This document shows positions 26,301 through 26,792 of a DNA stretch of 26,792 nucleotides, piece by piece. The first letter of the stretch is position 1. The number at the start of each line of letters is the position of its first letter. A model generated the notes under the pieces. The model was not told where the DNA came from. It worked only from the letters and a program-made list of their open reading frames with translations, and made no database searches. This DNA is from CBDTTW01 sp965363675. Its GTDB lineage: Bacteria > Bacteroidota > Rhodothermia > Rhodothermales > DASSAV01. Position numbers and translations under genes: made by a program. The DNA lies in the NCBI GenBank assembly GCA_965363675.1, contig CBDTTW010000018.1, positions 1-26,792 of the forward strand, read 5' to 3'.

Positions 26301-26792
26301 ATGGCTGACTTCCTGCACTGCTGGCGCCATGGGTGGCGCATGGCGCTTCGCCGCCCCGGCTTTGCGCTCGTCCTGTACGTCCTGGAGGCCGCCGCCGCTT
26401 TCGTCGTGGCCGCCCCCATGGCGGGCGCCCTCGAACGAGCCATGGCCTACCGGGGCTTCCGGCCTTCGCTCGCGCGGCCGCACGATCTGGTGGTGTGGCT
26501 CGACCTGTGGAAGGCGCTGGCGCCCGCCCTCGGGGCGCTCGCCGGGCTGCTGGCGCTCGCGCTGCCCGTGGCAGGGGCGGCGCGGGCGGCGGCGCTGCTG
26601 TTCACCGCGCACGGCCTGCGCGACCACGGCATGCGCCCGGCTGCGCTGGTGTCCTTCGGGACCGCCGGCGACCGCTGGATCCAGGGCATGGAGGAAACGG
26701 CGCTGAAGCAGATCCAGTTCATGCTCAGCAAGCATACCCTTTCCGAGCTGCTGCTCAACTTGGTGTTTATCGCCGGCTTTGCGGCCGTGGGC
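26301..26792 (+). CDS. Unknown membrane protein, 3' end outside window
   Basis: The frame is open from ATG 26301 to the window edge (164 residues visible). It is not recognised. There are three hydrophobic stretches: about 20-42 (FALVLYVLEAAAAFVVAAP), 71-101 (Ala/Leu-rich, long enough for one helix and flanks) and 149-164 onward (LLLNLVFIAGFAAVG). Between the second and third is a soluble part containing GDRWIQGMEETALKQIQF, amphipathic and possibly helical. It begins 4 nt after the M1 peptidase stop, so the two are almost certainly cotranscribed and perhaps functionally linked. No Shine-Dalgarno. Confidence 0.7.
   Translation, partial: MADFLHCWRHGWRMALRRPGFALVLYVLEAAAAFVVAAPMAGALERAMAYRGFRPSLARPHDLVVWLDLWKALAPALGALAGLLALALPVAGAARAAALLFTAHGLRDHGMRPAALVSFGTAGDRWIQGMEETALKQIQFMLSKHTLSELLLNLVFIAGFAAVG

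Overview
The window is a very GC-rich bacterial chromosome segment, apart from its first ~1.5 kb. It has dense genes on both strands, very few Shine-Dalgarno sequences, and typical Bacteroidota-type families: a DUF5916/CBM9 outer-membrane protein, a SPOR lipoprotein, single-chain glycine dehydrogenase and an adenosylcobalamin-dependent ribonucleotide reductase. My best guess is a Rhodothermota/Rhodothermales-like organism. That is inference from composition and gene content, not from a marker gene.

Layout. 1-1474: the 3' end of a tRNA-Val(CAC) gene with a terminator, then a Fic-family AMPylase-like gene of lower GC preceded by a perfect 26-bp palindrome and a third half-site (candidate operator). 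1579-6267 (minus): a small HD-domain alarmone-hydrolase-like protein and class II ribonucleotide reductase NrdJ. NrdJ is interrupted by a 369-residue LAGLIDADG-type intein placed exactly at its radical-bearing cysteine. 6268-7132: an 865-nt gene-free stretch. It holds a strong RBS, a candidate nrdJ promoter and three DnaA-box-like sites, then a hairpin-dense tract that might be a structured RNA. 7133-9149: an 82-aa, almost entirely acidic protein on minus, and on plus an unknown 134-aa protein followed by a protein-kinase-fold-like protein. 9106-14176 (minus): CCA-adding enzyme, DUF5916 outer-membrane protein, PIG-L/LmbE deacetylase and a small BFD-like [2Fe-2S] protein. 14347-16597 (plus): SPOR lipoprotein and a lytic-transglycosylase-like exported protein. 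16594-21876 (minus): MBL/beta-CASP nuclease, glycine dehydrogenase GcvP and ribonuclease III. 21991-26792: a succinate-semialdehyde-type aldehyde dehydrogenase (plus), an HMG-CoA-lyase-like enzyme (minus), an exported M1 metallopeptidase (plus) and the start of an unknown membrane protein (plus, cut by the window edge).

How the genes work together. Most of the window is housekeeping: RNA processing (CCA-adding enzyme, RNase III, beta-CASP nuclease), deoxynucleotide supply (NrdJ), one-carbon/glycine metabolism (GcvP), acyl-CoA/aldehyde catabolism, and envelope functions (SPOR, transglycosylase-like, DUF5916, M1 peptidase). The tRNA-Val gene lacks an encoded CCA, which fits the CCA-adding enzyme in the same window. 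Three convergent gene pairs overlap at their 3' ends (44, 4 and 17 nt).

Most unusual points: the intein splitting the NxCxE radical motif of NrdJ; DnaA boxes next to the candidate nrdJ promoter; the Fic palindrome; the hairpin tract at 6784-7042; the kinase-like protein with an unknown small partner; and the HMG-CoA-lyase-like enzyme with a Glu-to-Gln change in its active site. All functions are assigned by reading motifs; no database search was possible.
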